A DNA stretch of 38,494 bases. Source: Methylococcaceae bacterium. Its GTDB lineage: Bacteria; Pseudomonadota; Gammaproteobacteria; Methylococcales; Methylococcaceae. The stretch covers positions 1 through 38,494 of the forward strand of contig CADDYU010000022.1 of the NCBI GenBank assembly GCA_902810705.1, read 5' to 3'. Position numbers and translations under genes: made by a program. Shown piece by piece: positions 9,565 to 18,803 of this stretch; the stretch's first letter is position 1, and the number at the start of each line of letters is the position of its first letter. A model generated the notes under the pieces. That model was not told the DNA's origin, ran no database searches, and saw only the letters and a program-made list of their open reading frames with translations.

Positions 9565-10212
9565 ATGGAAACGTATTTGTCTGAAGAACAGCGTTTGGAG
9601 GCGTTGCAACGATGGTGGAAGGAGAACCGGTCCTCGATCGCCGGCGGCGTGATACTGGGAATCGTGATCATCGTTGGTTGGAGCATGTGGCAGAGTAATC
9701 AGCGGGCAATAGCCGAGCAGGCTTCCAACCTGTATCAGCAGCTAACCCGCGCGGTCGAAGCCAAACAGAGCGAGTCCGCCGTTAAGCTGGGCGAACGGCT
9801 TATCGAGCAATACGGGTCCAGCGCCTACGCTGAATATGCCCGCCTGTTTCTTGCCAAGCTCAAGGCCGAGGCGGGCGACCTGTCGGCTGCGAAAAAAATT
9901 CTGGAAGAAGAGCTCGCAAAGAGCGACGATGACAATCTTAAGGCGCTGGCGAGGCTACGGCTCGGACGGATCATGCTGGCCGCGGGCGAGATCGACCCGG
10001 CGCTGAAACTGATCGAGCCCGCCACCAATAACCCGAAGCTCGGCAAATTCGCGGGCTTGTACGAAGAACTCAAGGGCGACCTCTTGGCGGCGGCGAACCG
10101 GCCGGAGGATGCCCGCCGGGCCTACGAGAAAGCCAAAGCCTCAGGCGAGGCTTCGCCGCTTCTGGAGCTGAAGCTCAATGATTTGCCGGCCACGGCCGAT
10201 TCGGCGTCCTGA
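9565..10212 (+). CDS. yfgM: YfgM-type membrane-anchored TPR protein
   Basis: 215 residues. A short cytoplasmic start (SEEQRLEALQRWWKENR) precedes one membrane helix at about 24-43, and a periplasmic TPR-like domain follows. E. coli YfgM (also called AncA) sits at the Sec translocon with PpiD and helps hand over outer-membrane and periplasmic proteins; ppiD itself occurs later in this window. The gene starts 16 bases after hisS and its stop overlaps the bamB start by one base (TGATG), so yfgM and bamB are probably coupled. Confidence 0.93.
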   Translation: METYLSEEQRLEALQRWWKENRSSIAGGVILGIVIIVGWSMWQSNQRAIAEQASNLYQQLTRAVEAKQSESAVKLGERLIEQYGSSAYAEYARLFLAKLKAEAGDLSAAKKILEEELAKSDDDNLKALARLRLGRIMLAAGEIDPALKLIEPATNNPKLGKFAGLYEELKGDLLAAANRPEDARRAYEKAKASGEASPLLELKLNDLPATADSAS

Positions 10213-11396
10213 TGAGGATCCTGTGGCTGGCGCTCGTTTCGGCCCTTCTGGCCGGATGCGCCGAGTTCAACGCGCTCAAGGAACTGGCCTCGTCCGTGCA
10301 AGGGCTGATTTCGGGGACCGACAATACCGAGCCGCCTAACGAGTTGAAGCCGCTGGAGCCTTCCGTCAAGCTCACGGTGCTATGGGATGCGACCATCGGC
10401 GACGGTTACGACGGCCAGGTGGTGAATCTGGTCCCGGCCGTGACTGAGGACAAGGTCTTTGCCGCCGAGCGGAACGGGGAAGTCCAGGCCCGCAGCCGCC
10501 TCAAGGGCGAAAAGCTGTGGTCCGTGGACACCGAGCTGGTCTTGTCCTCGGGGCCCGTTGTAGGCGGCGACAAGCTTCTGATCGGAACCAGTAACGGCGA
10601 ATTGGTGGCCCTGGCCGTGACCGATGGCGCGGTGCTTTGGAAAGCCGTGCTGTCCAGCGAGATTCTGGCGCTACCGCGGGTTGAAGGCGATACGGTGGTG
10701 GTGCGGACCAGCGATGGGCATATCACCGCCCTAGACGGGAAGACCGGCGCGACGCGCTGGTCATACGAGCGGTCCGCGCCCCCCTTGTCGGTGCGTAGCC
10801 TTGGCTCGCCCGCTATCGCCGGTGACTTGGTGCTGGACGGCTTCGGCGGTGGTAAGCTGGTTGCTTTGGGATTGAGCGACGGCAAGCCGGCCTGGGAGGC
10901 CACCGTCGCGATCCCCCATGGACGTTCAGAGATCGAGCGCTTGGTGGAGATGGACGCCGATCCTCTGGTGAAGGGCGATACCGTTTTCGTCAGCGGTTAT
11001 CAGGCGGGCGTAGCGGCGGTGAGCGTAAAGGATGGCGACGTACTGTGGCGGCAGGAGCATGTTTTCTCGACTCATGGCATGGCTGCCGACCGCCACTCGC
11101 TATTCCTGAGTGACGCCAGCAGCGACGTTTGGCAACTGGACATGCGCAATGGCGCCGATCTTTGGAAGCAAACCGAATTGCACCAGCGCCGCCTCACAGT
11201 GCCAGCCTTGGTCAAGGATAGGTTGGTGGTGGGCGATCTTGAAGGTTATCTGCACGCCCTTTCCAAGGACGACGGCAGCTTGGTCGGCCGAGTGCAACTG
11301 GACGACGAGCCTATCCGGGCGGCGCCGGTGGTGTTCGACGATGTATTGTATGTATACACGGGAGGCGGCGTTCTGGCCGCCGTGGCCATGGAGTAG
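10212..11396 (+). CDS. bamB: Outer membrane assembly lipoprotein BamB
   Basis: 394 residues. The signal peptide ends in a lipobox (LLAGC, Cys16). The body is an eight-bladed PQQ-type beta-propeller, visible as repeated blade ends such as [55 protein letters not shown] and [10 protein letters not shown]. BamB binds BamA in the outer-membrane beta-barrel assembly complex. It lies between yfgM and der as in E. coli, with only two bases to der. Confidence 0.96.
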   Translation: MRILWLALVSALLAGCAEFNALKELASSVQGLISGTDNTEPPNELKPLEPSVKLTVLWDATIGDGYDGQVVNLVPAVTEDKVFAAERNGEVQARSRLKGEKLWSVDTELVLSSGPVVGGDKLLIGTSNGELVALAVTDGAVLWKAVLSSEILALPRVEGDTVVVRTSDGHITALDGKTGATRWSYERSAPPLSVRSLGSPAIAGDLVLDGFGGGKLVALGLSDGKPAWEATVAIPHGRSEIERLVEMDADPLVKGDTVFVSGYQAGVAAVSVKDGDVLWRQEHVFSTHGMAADRHSLFLSDASSDVWQLDMRNGADLWKQTELHQRRLTVPALVKDRLVVGDLEGYLHALSKDDGSLVGRVQLDDEPIRAAPVVFDDVLYVYTGGGVLAAVAME

Positions 11397-11398
11397 CC

Positions 11399-12784
11399 AT
11401 GTTACCGGTAGTCGCCCTGGTGGGCCGCCCCAATGTGGGCAAGTCCACCTTGTTCAATTATCTCACCAAGACCCGGGACGCCCTGGTGGCGGACTATCCG
11501 GGGCTTACCCGCGATCGGCAGTACGGCCGAGTCCGGCGCGGTCAGCGGGATTACTTCGTGGTGGATACCGGCGGTATCGTGGAAACCGACGCCGGCATCG
11601 ACGAGCAAGCCATGCGCCAGGTGCAATATGCTCTGGAAGAGGCCGATCTGATCCTGTTTCTGGTGGATGCCCGCCACGGACTCAATGCCGGCGACGAAGC
11701 CATCGCGGGGCGCCTCCGCAAGACCGGAAAGCCCGTGCTGCTGGTGGTGAACAAGATCGACCGAGCCGATCTGGCGGTGGCCGCGGGCGAGTTCCATGCC
11801 CTGGGTCTAGGCGAGCCTCTCGCCATATCCGCGTCTCACGCCTTGGGAATAGATGCCCTGCTGGACAGGGTGGAGGCTAGACTGCCGGAATCGGCATCAG
11901 CCGGGTCCGAGCCAGAGACGGAGGGTATCCGGATTGCGGTGGTGGGGCGGCCCAACGTGGGCAAGTCCACCCTGGTGAACCGCATGCTGGGCGAGGAACG
12001 GGTGGTGGTGTTCGACCAGCCCGGCACGACCCGCGACAGCGTATTCATTCCCTTCGAAAGACATGGCGAGCGCTATACCCTGATCGACACCGCCGGCATC
12101 CGGCGCCGCGGACGGGTCGGCGAAACCATCGAGAAATTCAGCGTGATCAAGGCGCTGCAAGCCATCGAAAAGGCCCATGTGGTGATTTATTTGGCCGATG
12201 CCCGTGAAGGGGTAACCGACCAAGACGCCAATCTGCTCGGGATGGTGCTGGAAATCGGCCGCGGACTCATCATCGGGCTCAACAAATGGGATGGCCTGGA
12301 TCCCGCTCAGAAAGACCAAGTCCGGCGCCAGATCGATCTCAAGCTCCCGTTCGTCGATTTCGCCGAGAAATATTTCATCTCCGCCCTGCACGGGACCGGG
12401 GTCGGCCATTTGTTCGACGCCGTTCATCAGGTTTACGCGGCGTCGATGCAGGACATGTCTGCTTCGCGGCTCACTCACCTGCTTCAGGACGCCATCGCCG
12501 GCCACCCGCCGCCCCTGGTGCGCGGCCGCCGCATCAGACTTAAATATGCCCACCAGGGCGGCCACAACCCTCCAACCATTGTGATTCACGGCAATCAAAC
12601 CGACGAGGTTCCGGGCAGCTACAAACGCTACTTGATGAACGCTTTCCGCGAGGCATTGGGACTGCACGGCACGCCCATCAGGCTTGAATTCCGGAGCGGT
12701 GACAATCCCTTCAAGGGCAGGCGCAACGCGCTTACCCAGCGGCAAATACGCAAGCGACGCCGGCTCATGAGGCATGTCAAATAG
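11399..12784 (+). CDS. der: Ribosome assembly GTPase Der (EngA)
   Basis: 461 residues with two tandem GTPase domains and a KH-like C-terminal domain, the unique build of Der, which acts in 50S subunit maturation. The first domain has GRPNVGKS at 9-16, DTGG at 56-59 and NKID at 118-121. The second has GRPNVGKS at 183-190, DTAG at 230-233 and NKWD at 295-298. The C-terminus ends in a basic tail. It is the last gene of this plus-strand run, and it converges with the small membrane-protein gene 24 bases downstream. I saw no clear terminator in that gap. Confidence 0.98.
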   Translation: MLPVVALVGRPNVGKSTLFNYLTKTRDALVADYPGLTRDRQYGRVRRGQRDYFVVDTGGIVETDAGIDEQAMRQVQYALEEADLILFLVDARHGLNAGDEAIAGRLRKTGKPVLLVVNKIDRADLAVAAGEFHALGLGEPLAISASHALGIDALLDRVEARLPESASAGSEPETEGIRIAVVGRPNVGKSTLVNRMLGEERVVVFDQPGTTRDSVFIPFERHGERYTLIDTAGIRRRGRVGETIEKFSVIKALQAIEKAHVVIYLADAREGVTDQDANLLGMVLEIGRGLIIGLNKWDGLDPAQKDQVRRQIDLKLPFVDFAEKYFISALHGTGVGHLFDAVHQVYAASMQDMSASRLTHLLQDAIAGHPPPLVRGRRIRLKYAHQGGHNPPTIVIHGNQTDEVPGSYKRYLMNAFREALGLHGTPIRLEFRSGDNPFKGRRNALTQRQIRKRRRLMRHVK

Positions 12785-12808
12785 CCTTGAACAAAATAAA
12801 CGCCGTTA

Positions 12809-13066
12809 TCAGAAAATCAGATTGAGGATCACGAGAAGAACCACGGCGCCCAAGACCGCCGTGAAGAAACTCACCAAGGTGGTGGGGCGCTCGGCGCCGG
12901 GAGCTCCCCCAAAGCCGAGGCGGTCGGCAATCCAGCCGCCCAGAAAGGCGCCGATGATGCCTACCGCAATGTTGGCGAGAATGCCCATTTGCTCTTCCCG
13001 CCCGACGATCATGCTGGCAATCCAGCCCGCAATGCCACCGAAGAAAATCCAAAGCAGCGCATTCAT
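12809..13066 (-). CDS. GlsB/YeaQ/YmgE family stress-response membrane protein
   Basis: 85 residues in three hydrophobic segments: about 3-20, 28-50 with the glycine-rich GIIGAFLGGWIADRLG, and 62-84. This is the signature of the small membrane proteins once called transglycosylase-associated proteins; in several bacteria they are general-stress induced, and their biochemical role is unknown. GGGAG lies eight bases before the ATG. The neighbour upstream on the same strand is the NYN protein gene, 136 bases away, so co-transcription is possible but not shown. Confidence 0.9.
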   Translation of the reverse strand: MNALLWIFFGGIAGWIASMIVGREEQMGILANIAVGIIGAFLGGWIADRLGFGGAPGAERPTTLVSFFTAVLGAVVLLVILNLIF

Positions 13067-13202
13067 TGTTTTCTCCCGTTTTTTTACCTGCCGCTTGTAT
13101 ACACTCCATACTGCACTTTTTGCGACGCCTCCGGCGTCGACTCAATGAATTGGGCAGGATAGGAGAGGTGATGGTTCCAGAGCTAAGACTTCGGTCGTAC
13201 CA

Positions 13203-14075
13203 TCAGTCTTCCCGGACCAGATTCTTGATGATATAGCCGCCGGATTTTTCATCGTAATCCAAGTCCAGAAGTTTTCGCGCCCGGGCTTCTTCCAGCAATG
13301 CGCCGAAATTGCGAAAACCGTGATAGCTCTCGTTAAAGCCAGGTTTTCGCCGCTTCAGCGCCTGCTTGACCATCGATCCCCAAACCTTCTCCTCCTCGCC
13401 GCGCTCCTCGAACAAATCCTCAACAGTTTCCATCACCCAATCCAGCGCCTGCTGTTTCTTGCTCTCCTCGGATTTTTTTTCCTCAGGTGGAAGGATAGCC
13501 GGCTTAGCGATCTTGCCGGCGGCGGTCTTCGGTCTGGCCTTTCGGCGCTCTTTGGTCTCGGTTTCCCGGACTAGATCGTCGTAAAAGATGAATTCGTCGC
13601 AATTCGCGATCAGGAGGTCGGAAGTGGATTTCTTCACGCCAACCCCGATCACGACTTTGTTGTTTTCCCGAAGCTTGCTGACCAGGGCTGAGAAATCCGA
13701 ATCGCCGCTGATGATCACGAAAGTGTCCACGTGCGCCTTGGTGTAGCAAAGGTCCAGTGCGTCCACCACCATGCGGATGTCCGCGGAATTCTTGCCCGAC
13801 TGGCGGACGTGGGGAATCTCGATCAGCTCGAAGGCCGCCTCGTGCATGATACCCTTGAATTCCTTGTACCTGTCCCAGTCGCAGTAAGCTTTCTTGACCA
13901 CAATGTTGCCCTTGAGCAGTAGCCGTTCCAGGACTTTCTGGATGTCGAAGGCGGAATACTTAGCGTCGCGGACACCGAGGGCGACGTTCTCGAAGTCGCA
14001 AAATAAGGCCATGATACGGGTCACAGGTGTTTGAGACATCGCGGCTGCGAAAAACGGTTTTAATGCGCCATTCAT
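13203..14075 (-). CDS. NYN-domain (LabA/DUF88) protein with C-terminal LOTUS/OST-HTH domain
   Basis: 290 residues from the first ATG; internal ATGs at 14039 and 14012 are equally possible, and none has a clear ribosome site. The first 170 residues form a NYN (PIN-like) nuclease fold with ALFCDFENVALGV, Asp99 in NSADIRMVVDALDL and VIISGDSDFSALV; the conserved acidic residues (Asp27, Asp99, Asp105, Asp125/127) are consistent with metal-dependent RNase activity. A charged linker follows, then a LOTUS/OST-HTH domain at about 208-287 with VWGSMVKQALKRRKPGFNE. LOTUS domains bind RNA or protein partners in other systems. The specific substrate is unknown. The gene is downstream of rho on the same strand, after the rho terminator. 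Confidence 0.85.
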   Translation of the reverse strand: MNGALKPFFAAAMSQTPVTRIMALFCDFENVALGVRDAKYSAFDIQKVLERLLLKGNIVVKKAYCDWDRYKEFKGIMHEAAFELIEIPHVRQSGKNSADIRMVVDALDLCYTKAHVDTFVIISGDSDFSALVSKLRENNKVVIGVGVKKSTSDLLIANCDEFIFYDDLVRETETKERRKARPKTAAGKIAKPAILPPEEKKSEESKKQQALDWVMETVEDLFEERGEEEKVWGSMVKQALKRRKPGFNESYHGFRNFGALLEEARARKLLDLDYDEKSGGYIIKNLVRED

Positions 14076-14353
14076 TCAATGACCGTGAAGTAGCGCGTCC
14101 TAGGCGCTCGACGGTGCACGACGCCAGAGCCATGCGCCATGCCGTCGCGCCCGAAAGGTCATGGCCTTTCAGATCGCCACCCCCCCAGAGGGTGGCATAG
14201 GATTCTACGTCACGAATGATCCGCCGCTGGCACCTGACCCGCCAAAGCTTGCGGCTGGTAAACCAAGATCGAAATGGTTCGCGAGGCGGTGGCGGTCATC
14301 GGGTCACGCCTCTTTATACCCCGACCGCTACTGCATCACTTCTAACACATAGA
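14076..14353. other. Intergenic region upstream of the NYN gene, several small hairpins
   Basis: No convincing gene. It holds two short inverted repeats, GAAAGG/CCTTTC near 14154-14171 and CCACCC/GGGTGG near 14178-14197. On the minus strand these would lie in the leader of the NYN gene. A 63-codon plus frame (14161-14352) has no ribosome site or recognisable motif and I do not call it. Confidence 0.4.
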
Positions 14354-14376
14354 AAAGCCAGGACTAACCTGGCTTT
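14350..14376 (-). terminator. Rho-independent terminator downstream of rho
   Basis: AAAGCCAGG at 14354-14362 pairs perfectly with CCTGGCTTT at 14368-14376 around a 5-base loop. Read on the minus strand, the stem ends in a short U-rich stretch (CTTTTC). It lies 20 bases past the rho stop. The stem also has U residues on its plus-strand side, so it could work both ways. Confidence 0.75.
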
Positions 14377-14395
14377 CTCGCGAGTGTGAGGTCAC

Positions 14396-15652
14396 TTACC
14401 GCTTCATCATACTGAAGAATTCCTGATTGGTTTTGGTGTCTTTGAGTTTACCGAGCAGGAATTCGCTGGCGGCCATTTCGTCCATGGGCTGAAGAATTTT
14501 TCGAAGTATCCAGCATTTTTGTAGTTCGTCAGGAGGAACCAGGTATTCCTCACGGCGGGTACCGGAGCGATTGATATTGATTGCGGGATAAATGCGCTTT
14601 TCTGCGATTTTCCGTTCAAGATGCAATTCGTTATTGCCGGTGCCCTTGAATTCTTCATAGATGACTTCATCCATGCGCGAACCCGTGTCGATCAGGGCGG
14701 TGGCGATAATGGTGAGCGAGCCGCCTTCCTCGATATTGCGGGCGGCTCCGAAGAAGCGCTTAGGACGCTCCAAGGCATTGGCGTCCACGCCGCCGGTCAG
14801 CACCTTGCCGGAGGATGGGATGACCGTATTGTAGGCGCGGGCCAGACGAGTGATGGAGTCCAGCAAAATCACTACATCGCGTTTGTGCTCCACCAGGCGC
14901 TTGGCCTTTTCCAGCACCATTTCCGCCACTTGTACATGCCGTGCCGGCGGTTCGTCGAAGGTGCTGGAGACGACTTCGCCCTTGACACTGCGCTGCATCT
15001 CGGTGACTTCCTCCGGTCGCTCGTCGATCAACAGCACGATCAGATAGCACTCGGGGTTTTTTTCCGCGATGGAATGGGCGATGTTCTGGAGAATCATGGT
15101 CTTCCCCGCCTTGGGCGGAGATACGATCAAGCCCCGTTGGCCCTTGCCAATAGGAGCTATCAGATCGATGACTCGGGCGGTCAAGTCCTCGGTGGTGCCG
15201 TTGCCGAGTTCTAGTTCGAAGCGTTCTTTGGGAAAGAGGGGCGTAAGGTTAGAGAATAGAATCTTGTGCTTGGCGTTTTCCGGTGGCTCGTAATTGATCT
15301 GCTCCACCTTGAGCATCGCGAAATAGCGCTCGTTGTCCTTCGGTGGGCGAATTTTCCCGGAAATGGTATCCCCGGTACGCAAGCTGAACCGGCGAATCTG
15401 GCTGGGCGAGACGTAAATGTCGTCAGGTCCCGCGAGATAGGAACTGTCGGTCGATCTGAGAAAGCCGAAGCCATCGGTGAGGATTTCCAGAACACCATCA
15501 CCGTAAATATCTTCTCCGCTTTTGGCCTGTTTTTTTAAAATGGAAAAAATAAGATCCTGCTTGCGGGTCCTTGCGACGCCTTCGATATCTAGCGATTCAG
15601 CGATTTCGATCAGCTCGGAAACGGGTTTACGTTTGAGGTCGGTCAGATTCAT
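14396..15652 (-). CDS. rho: Transcription termination factor Rho
   Basis: 418 residues, close to E. coli Rho (419). The hexameric RNA helicase ends transcription at Rho-dependent sites. The start at 15652 gives [14 protein letters not shown], the family N-terminus; an ATG 42 bases earlier adds 14 residues that do not fit. Visible are the RNA-binding cold-shock-like part ([18 protein letters not shown]), Walker A in [21 protein letters not shown] for Walker B, the Q-loop area [14 protein letters not shown] and the R-loop [12 protein letters not shown]. It follows trxA on the same strand after a 193-base leader, the classical trxA-rho order. Confidence 0.98.
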   Translation of the reverse strand: MNLTDLKRKPVSELIEIAESLDIEGVARTRKQDLIFSILKKQAKSGEDIYGDGVLEILTDGFGFLRSTDSSYLAGPDDIYVSPSQIRRFSLRTGDTISGKIRPPKDNERYFAMLKVEQINYEPPENAKHKILFSNLTPLFPKERFELELGNGTTEDLTARVIDLIAPIGKGQRGLIVSPPKAGKTMILQNIAHSIAEKNPECYLIVLLIDERPEEVTEMQRSVKGEVVSSTFDEPPARHVQVAEMVLEKAKRLVEHKRDVVILLDSITRLARAYNTVIPSSGKVLTGGVDANALERPKRFFGAARNIEEGGSLTIIATALIDTGSRMDEVIYEEFKGTGNNELHLERKIAEKRIYPAININRSGTRREEYLVPPDELQKCWILRKILQPMDEMAASEFLLGKLKDTKTNQEFFSMMKR

Positions 15653-15845
15653 AGATGGAGACAGAGGTAAAGGTGTGGATATCAGGACAGCCAATCGTAT
15701 TCAGGAAATAGAGCCCGCCTGGGAGACGAGTTGGGAGATGCGGCCGGGACGGCGCGAACTTGAGAGACAGCGATTGGATAAAGCTTAAAATAACACAGCC
15801 CTATGGAGCCCGTCCAGCGCAGTGAAGACGGGCAAAGGCTAAAAT
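15653..15845 (-). promoter_or_regulatory. rho leader region between trxA and rho
   Basis: 193 bases without a gene on either strand that I would defend. In E. coli the rho leader lets Rho shorten its own mRNA. By position this segment is the equivalent. I see no strong ribosome site before the rho ATG (CTCCATCT directly upstream), which may matter for translation level. Confidence 0.4.
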
Positions 15846-16172
15846 TCAGAGATTAGCGTCGATGAAGGCCGTTAGCTGGGATTTGGCCAGCGCGCCTACC
15901 TTGGTGGCTTCCACTTCACCGTTCTTAAACAGGATCAATGTCGGAATTCCTCGAACGCCATATCGTTGGGGAGTCGCCGGATTATCGTCGATGTTGAGTT
16001 TGGCGATAGTCAGCTTGCCAGCATAATCCTTGGAAATATCATCGAGAATTGGCGCGATCATCTTGCATGGGCCGCACCATTCCGCCCAAAAGTCCACTAA
16101 AACGGGCTCGCTAGATTTTAGTACTTTTTGTTCGAACTCGGCGTCAGTGACATGAAGAATGCTTGCGCTCAC
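15846..16172 (-). CDS. trxA: Thioredoxin 1
   Basis: 108 residues, the standard size. The active site WCGPC is at 32-36, [14 protein letters not shown] in context, and the cis-proline loop is in RGIPTLILF. It reduces protein disulfides using electrons from thioredoxin reductase. The start is GTG at 16172 with GGAG about nine bases before it. Pairing with rho downstream is conserved in gammaproteobacteria. Confidence 0.97.
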   Translation of the reverse strand: MSASILHVTDAEFEQKVLKSSEPVLVDFWAEWCGPCKMIAPILDDISKDYAGKLTIAKLNIDDNPATPQRYGVRGIPTLILFKNGEVEATKVGALAKSQLTAFIDANL

Positions 16173-16354
16173 AAGAGTCTCCGCGATGTGGGATGAAGAA
16201 AATTCTGAATGGATTGGGTGGCATCCAATGACGGCTGTACAGCGCCGCTTTCCATACCCGGATCACAGCTTCATTTCAGCTTAAACCCCGGGCAAATGCA
16301 AGTCTCATAAGTTCTTCATCCCCGCCCGCTGAAGAAAGAGTGACTACTTCAAAA

Positions 16355-17125
16355 TTAGGCAATACGCCGACGAGATTGGTTCCTTGGTATCAGGACTGCC
16401 TCGATCTGACTGCGAGTGTGCTGCGCTAAGGTGCTTCGGTTGAACTTGCCCGGATCGAGGCGTGGGCAGAATACCAGATCAACCTCAATGGTCCGCAAAG
16501 CCATCAACCGCCATAAATGCGGAAGGAAATCATCATCGCCTATAAAAGGCGCCAAATTCCGTGCTTCGCCGCCATATCTGATGGCTACGGCCTGTACCGG
16601 TACCTGGGCCAGCAGGGCAGGCTGGAACAGCCGAGCGTGGAATTTGAGGACCTCTTCGCCGGATGAGCTGGTGCCTTCCGGGAATAGCATCAAGCGTCTA
16701 CCGCGCCGCAGTCGCCAGACCATCTCCTCGGCTGCTTCATGGGTGCTCTCTGGATCGCCACGGCGCAAGAACAAGGTGCCGGCACGGCGGCCGAGATAGC
16801 CAACCACGGGCCATTCGGCCACTTCCTGTTTGGCGATGAAATCAAAAGGCGCCTGTGCTCCGAGCACGACAATATCCAACCAGGATACGTGATTGCCGAC
16901 GACCAGGCCGGGCATCTCCATAACTTGGCCGATCCGCCGTATGCGAAGATTCAGGATCCGCGCTAGGGAACGATACCAGTACACGGCAACCCGTCCCCGT
17001 ACTCTATCCATGATCTGCGGGCTCAAGAGGCCCACGGCCGGTACGAGAATCGTAATGGCCCACAGGCCGACCAGAAAAGCCAGCCCGATCAGGAAAGCTC
17101 TAAGATATTGCTGGAATCGCCGCAT
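16355..17125 (-). CDS. olsA: 1-acyl-sn-glycerol-3-phosphate-type acyltransferase, probable OlsA
   Basis: 256 residues from the ATG at 17125. A hydrophobic helix (about 10-34) is followed by a PlsC-type acyltransferase domain: the catalytic His79 and Asp84 in NHVSWLD, and FPEGT at 148-152. PlsC-type enzymes add an acyl group from acyl-ACP to a hydroxyl. Because it overlaps an OlsB-like gene by 26 bases, I infer that it is OlsA, which esterifies lyso-ornithine lipid to ornithine lipid in the inner membrane. An alternative start at 17161 would add 12 residues. A general lysophosphatidate acyltransferase remains possible. Confidence 0.8.
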   Translation of the reverse strand: MRRFQQYLRAFLIGLAFLVGLWAITILVPAVGLLSPQIMDRVRGRVAVYWYRSLARILNLRIRRIGQVMEMPGLVVGNHVSWLDIVVLGAQAPFDFIAKQEVAEWPVVGYLGRRAGTLFLRRGDPESTHEAAEEMVWRLRRGRRLMLFPEGTSSSGEEVLKFHARLFQPALLAQVPVQAVAIRYGGEARNLAPFIGDDDFLPHLWRLMALRTIEVDLVFCPRLDPGKFNRSTLAQHTRSQIEAVLIPRNQSRRRIA

Positions 17126-17888
17126 GATCGGTATTGCGCGCTCCGATGAAGTGGCGCTCATAGCGGGCCTGAAGACGCTCGATCTTGAGTAGAACAAAGA
17201 CGTCCATGACATTGAAATCCTCGTCCCAGCAGGGCTCGCCGCAAACCTGGGCGCCAAGCCGCAGATAGGCCTGAAGGAGAGGAGGTATGCCGCTCTCGTC
17301 CCGCTGGCAGCGCTTCCAGGCGGGCACCGGGTGCACGGGGCTAACTCCCAGAGCGGCGGGGCCGAACTGGTCCGGCGCGATATTTCGATAGACGGCATCG
17401 ACGGCAAAACCGCTCGGGCCGGGTGAAATGCTGGCGCAGCCCATGAGGTAATCGAAATTGTGCTGCCGCACATACTCCGCCAGACCGCTCCAGAGGCTGG
17501 CGATCACCACGCCGCCCCGGTAGCTGGAATCCACGCAAGTCCGCCCGACTTCAAGCAATCGGCCGGGCAACGCCAATATGCCGGCCAGATGAAACTCGCT
17601 TTCCGAATAGAATCGCCCGAGACGGGCGGCCTGATCGTCCCGCAGCAGACGGGTACAACCGATAACCTGATGGCGGTGGGTGTCGAAGACCACCAGATGG
17701 TCGCAGTAAGGATCGATGTCGTCGATGTCCAAGCCGGGTTTGGGGCTATGTAGCCGAGCGCCCATCTCTTCCGCGAAGACCCGGTAGCGCAAGGCTTGTG
17801 CGGCCCGAATCATCTCAATATCAGCAGCGATCAGGGTAGTGAAGCGGGGTGGACGCGTCTTGATTTCACGGCTCGAAACAACAGGCAT
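17100..17888 (-). CDS. olsB: Acyl-ACP-dependent N-acyltransferase, probable ornithine acyltransferase OlsB
   Basis: 262 residues of the GNAT-like family that includes OlsB and long-chain acyl-amino-acid synthases: AQALRYRVFAEEMGA near 30-44, CDHLVVFD, RLLEVGRTCVDSSYRGG at about 110-126, FDYLMGCASIS and GIPPLLQAYLRLGA near the end. OlsB joins a 3-hydroxyacyl chain from ACP to the alpha-amino group of ornithine. AAGGAG lies seven to twelve bases before the ATG. The following gene overlaps it and encodes a PlsC-type enzyme, the second step of the same pathway. Ornithine specificity is inferred from family and context, not shown by single residues. Confidence 0.82.
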   Translation of the reverse strand: MPVVSSREIKTRPPRFTTLIAADIEMIRAAQALRYRVFAEEMGARLHSPKPGLDIDDIDPYCDHLVVFDTHRHQVIGCTRLLRDDQAARLGRFYSESEFHLAGILALPGRLLEVGRTCVDSSYRGGVVIASLWSGLAEYVRQHNFDYLMGCASISPGPSGFAVDAVYRNIAPDQFGPAALGVSPVHPVPAWKRCQRDESGIPPLLQAYLRLGAQVCGEPCWDEDFNVMDVFVLLKIERLQARYERHFIGARNTDHAAIPAIS

Positions 17889-18068
17889 GAAAGCTCCTTC
17901 GCATTGGGCTCAATAACCCAACACAATACGGAGACAAAATGACAGGTCGGCGACCAAAAAGTGAAGGTTGGGTGAAGAGGAATGCGGTCCTTGAAGCCAG
18001 GATGGGCGGGTCAGAAAGCATCGCAGGTCTCGCCACCCGCTGACCGCCCAAGTGCTCACGGAGGCTCT

Positions 18069-18719
18069 CTAGAGCATTAATTCCCGAAAATCCTCGATCG
18101 CGAGAAACTCGGTGATCTGGCGGGAAGGCAATCGGGAATCGTTCTTCCGGATCGCAACGAGATGTTCGATGCCGAATTGTTGAGCGGAACGCAGCACCGC
18201 CAGGCTGTCGTCGGCTAACAAAGTCCGCTTGGGATCGAACGGCTCGATCTCCCCCAGCTGCGTCCAAAATCCCGGATTTTCCTTGGGATAGCCTAACGTA
18301 TGAGAGCTAATGATATTGTCGAAAAAGGCATGTAGGGAGGTGCGCTCCAGCTTGAGACCTAAGCTCTTCGGGTGAGCGTTGGTGACGAGAACCACTTGTT
18401 TGCCAAGCCCACGAATGTGATCCAGGAACTCGGTGACGTGGGGCAGGACCGAAATCAATCCGGCGACTTCCGCTTTCATGCCGGCGATGTCCAAATTCAG
18501 CTGATCGCTCCAATAATCGAGGCAATACCATTCGAGCTGGCCTTCGGTCGCTTGGAACCGCGGCCGCAAATGGAGTTTGGCTTCTTCCAGCGTGAGGCCG
18601 TGCCGCTCCGCGTATCGAAGCGGCACGAATTCCAACCAGAAATGATTATCGAAGTTGAGATCCAGCAGGGTGCCGTCCATGTCCAAAAACACGCTGCTGA
18701 TGCTTTGCCAGTCAACCAT
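18069..18719 (-). CDS. yrfG: HAD-family GMP/IMP nucleotidase, YrfG-like
   Basis: 216 residues. HAD motif I is DMDGTLLD at 13-20 (nucleophile Asp13, acid Asp15), motif II is in VVLVTNAHPKSL, the motif III lysine is in LGYPKENPGFW, and motif IV is LLADDSLAVL. E. coli YrfG removes phosphate from GMP and IMP, and the length and motifs agree. It lies back to back with cysQ. In pseudomonads the order cysQ-nudE-yrfG is common; here nudE is absent and the two remaining genes diverge. Confidence 0.88.
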   Translation of the reverse strand: MVDWQSISSVFLDMDGTLLDLNFDNHFWLEFVPLRYAERHGLTLEEAKLHLRPRFQATEGQLEWYCLDYWSDQLNLDIAGMKAEVAGLISVLPHVTEFLDHIRGLGKQVVLVTNAHPKSLGLKLERTSLHAFFDNIISSHTLGYPKENPGFWTQLGEIEPFDPKRTLLADDSLAVLRSAQQFGIEHLVAIRKNDSRLPSRQITEFLAIEDFRELML

Positions 18720-18803
18720 AAGATATGATTTCAGTAGATAGAGCCGTTGTCCTTAGCTAAATTTATGTCGCCCCCGATAAGCAGCAGCCTAAGCCTTCAA
18801 ACC

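Noticed and set aside
14161-14352. A 63-codon plus frame between the NYN gene and rho
   Set aside because: No ribosome site, no motif, and its end runs into the leading A residues of the rho terminator hairpin.
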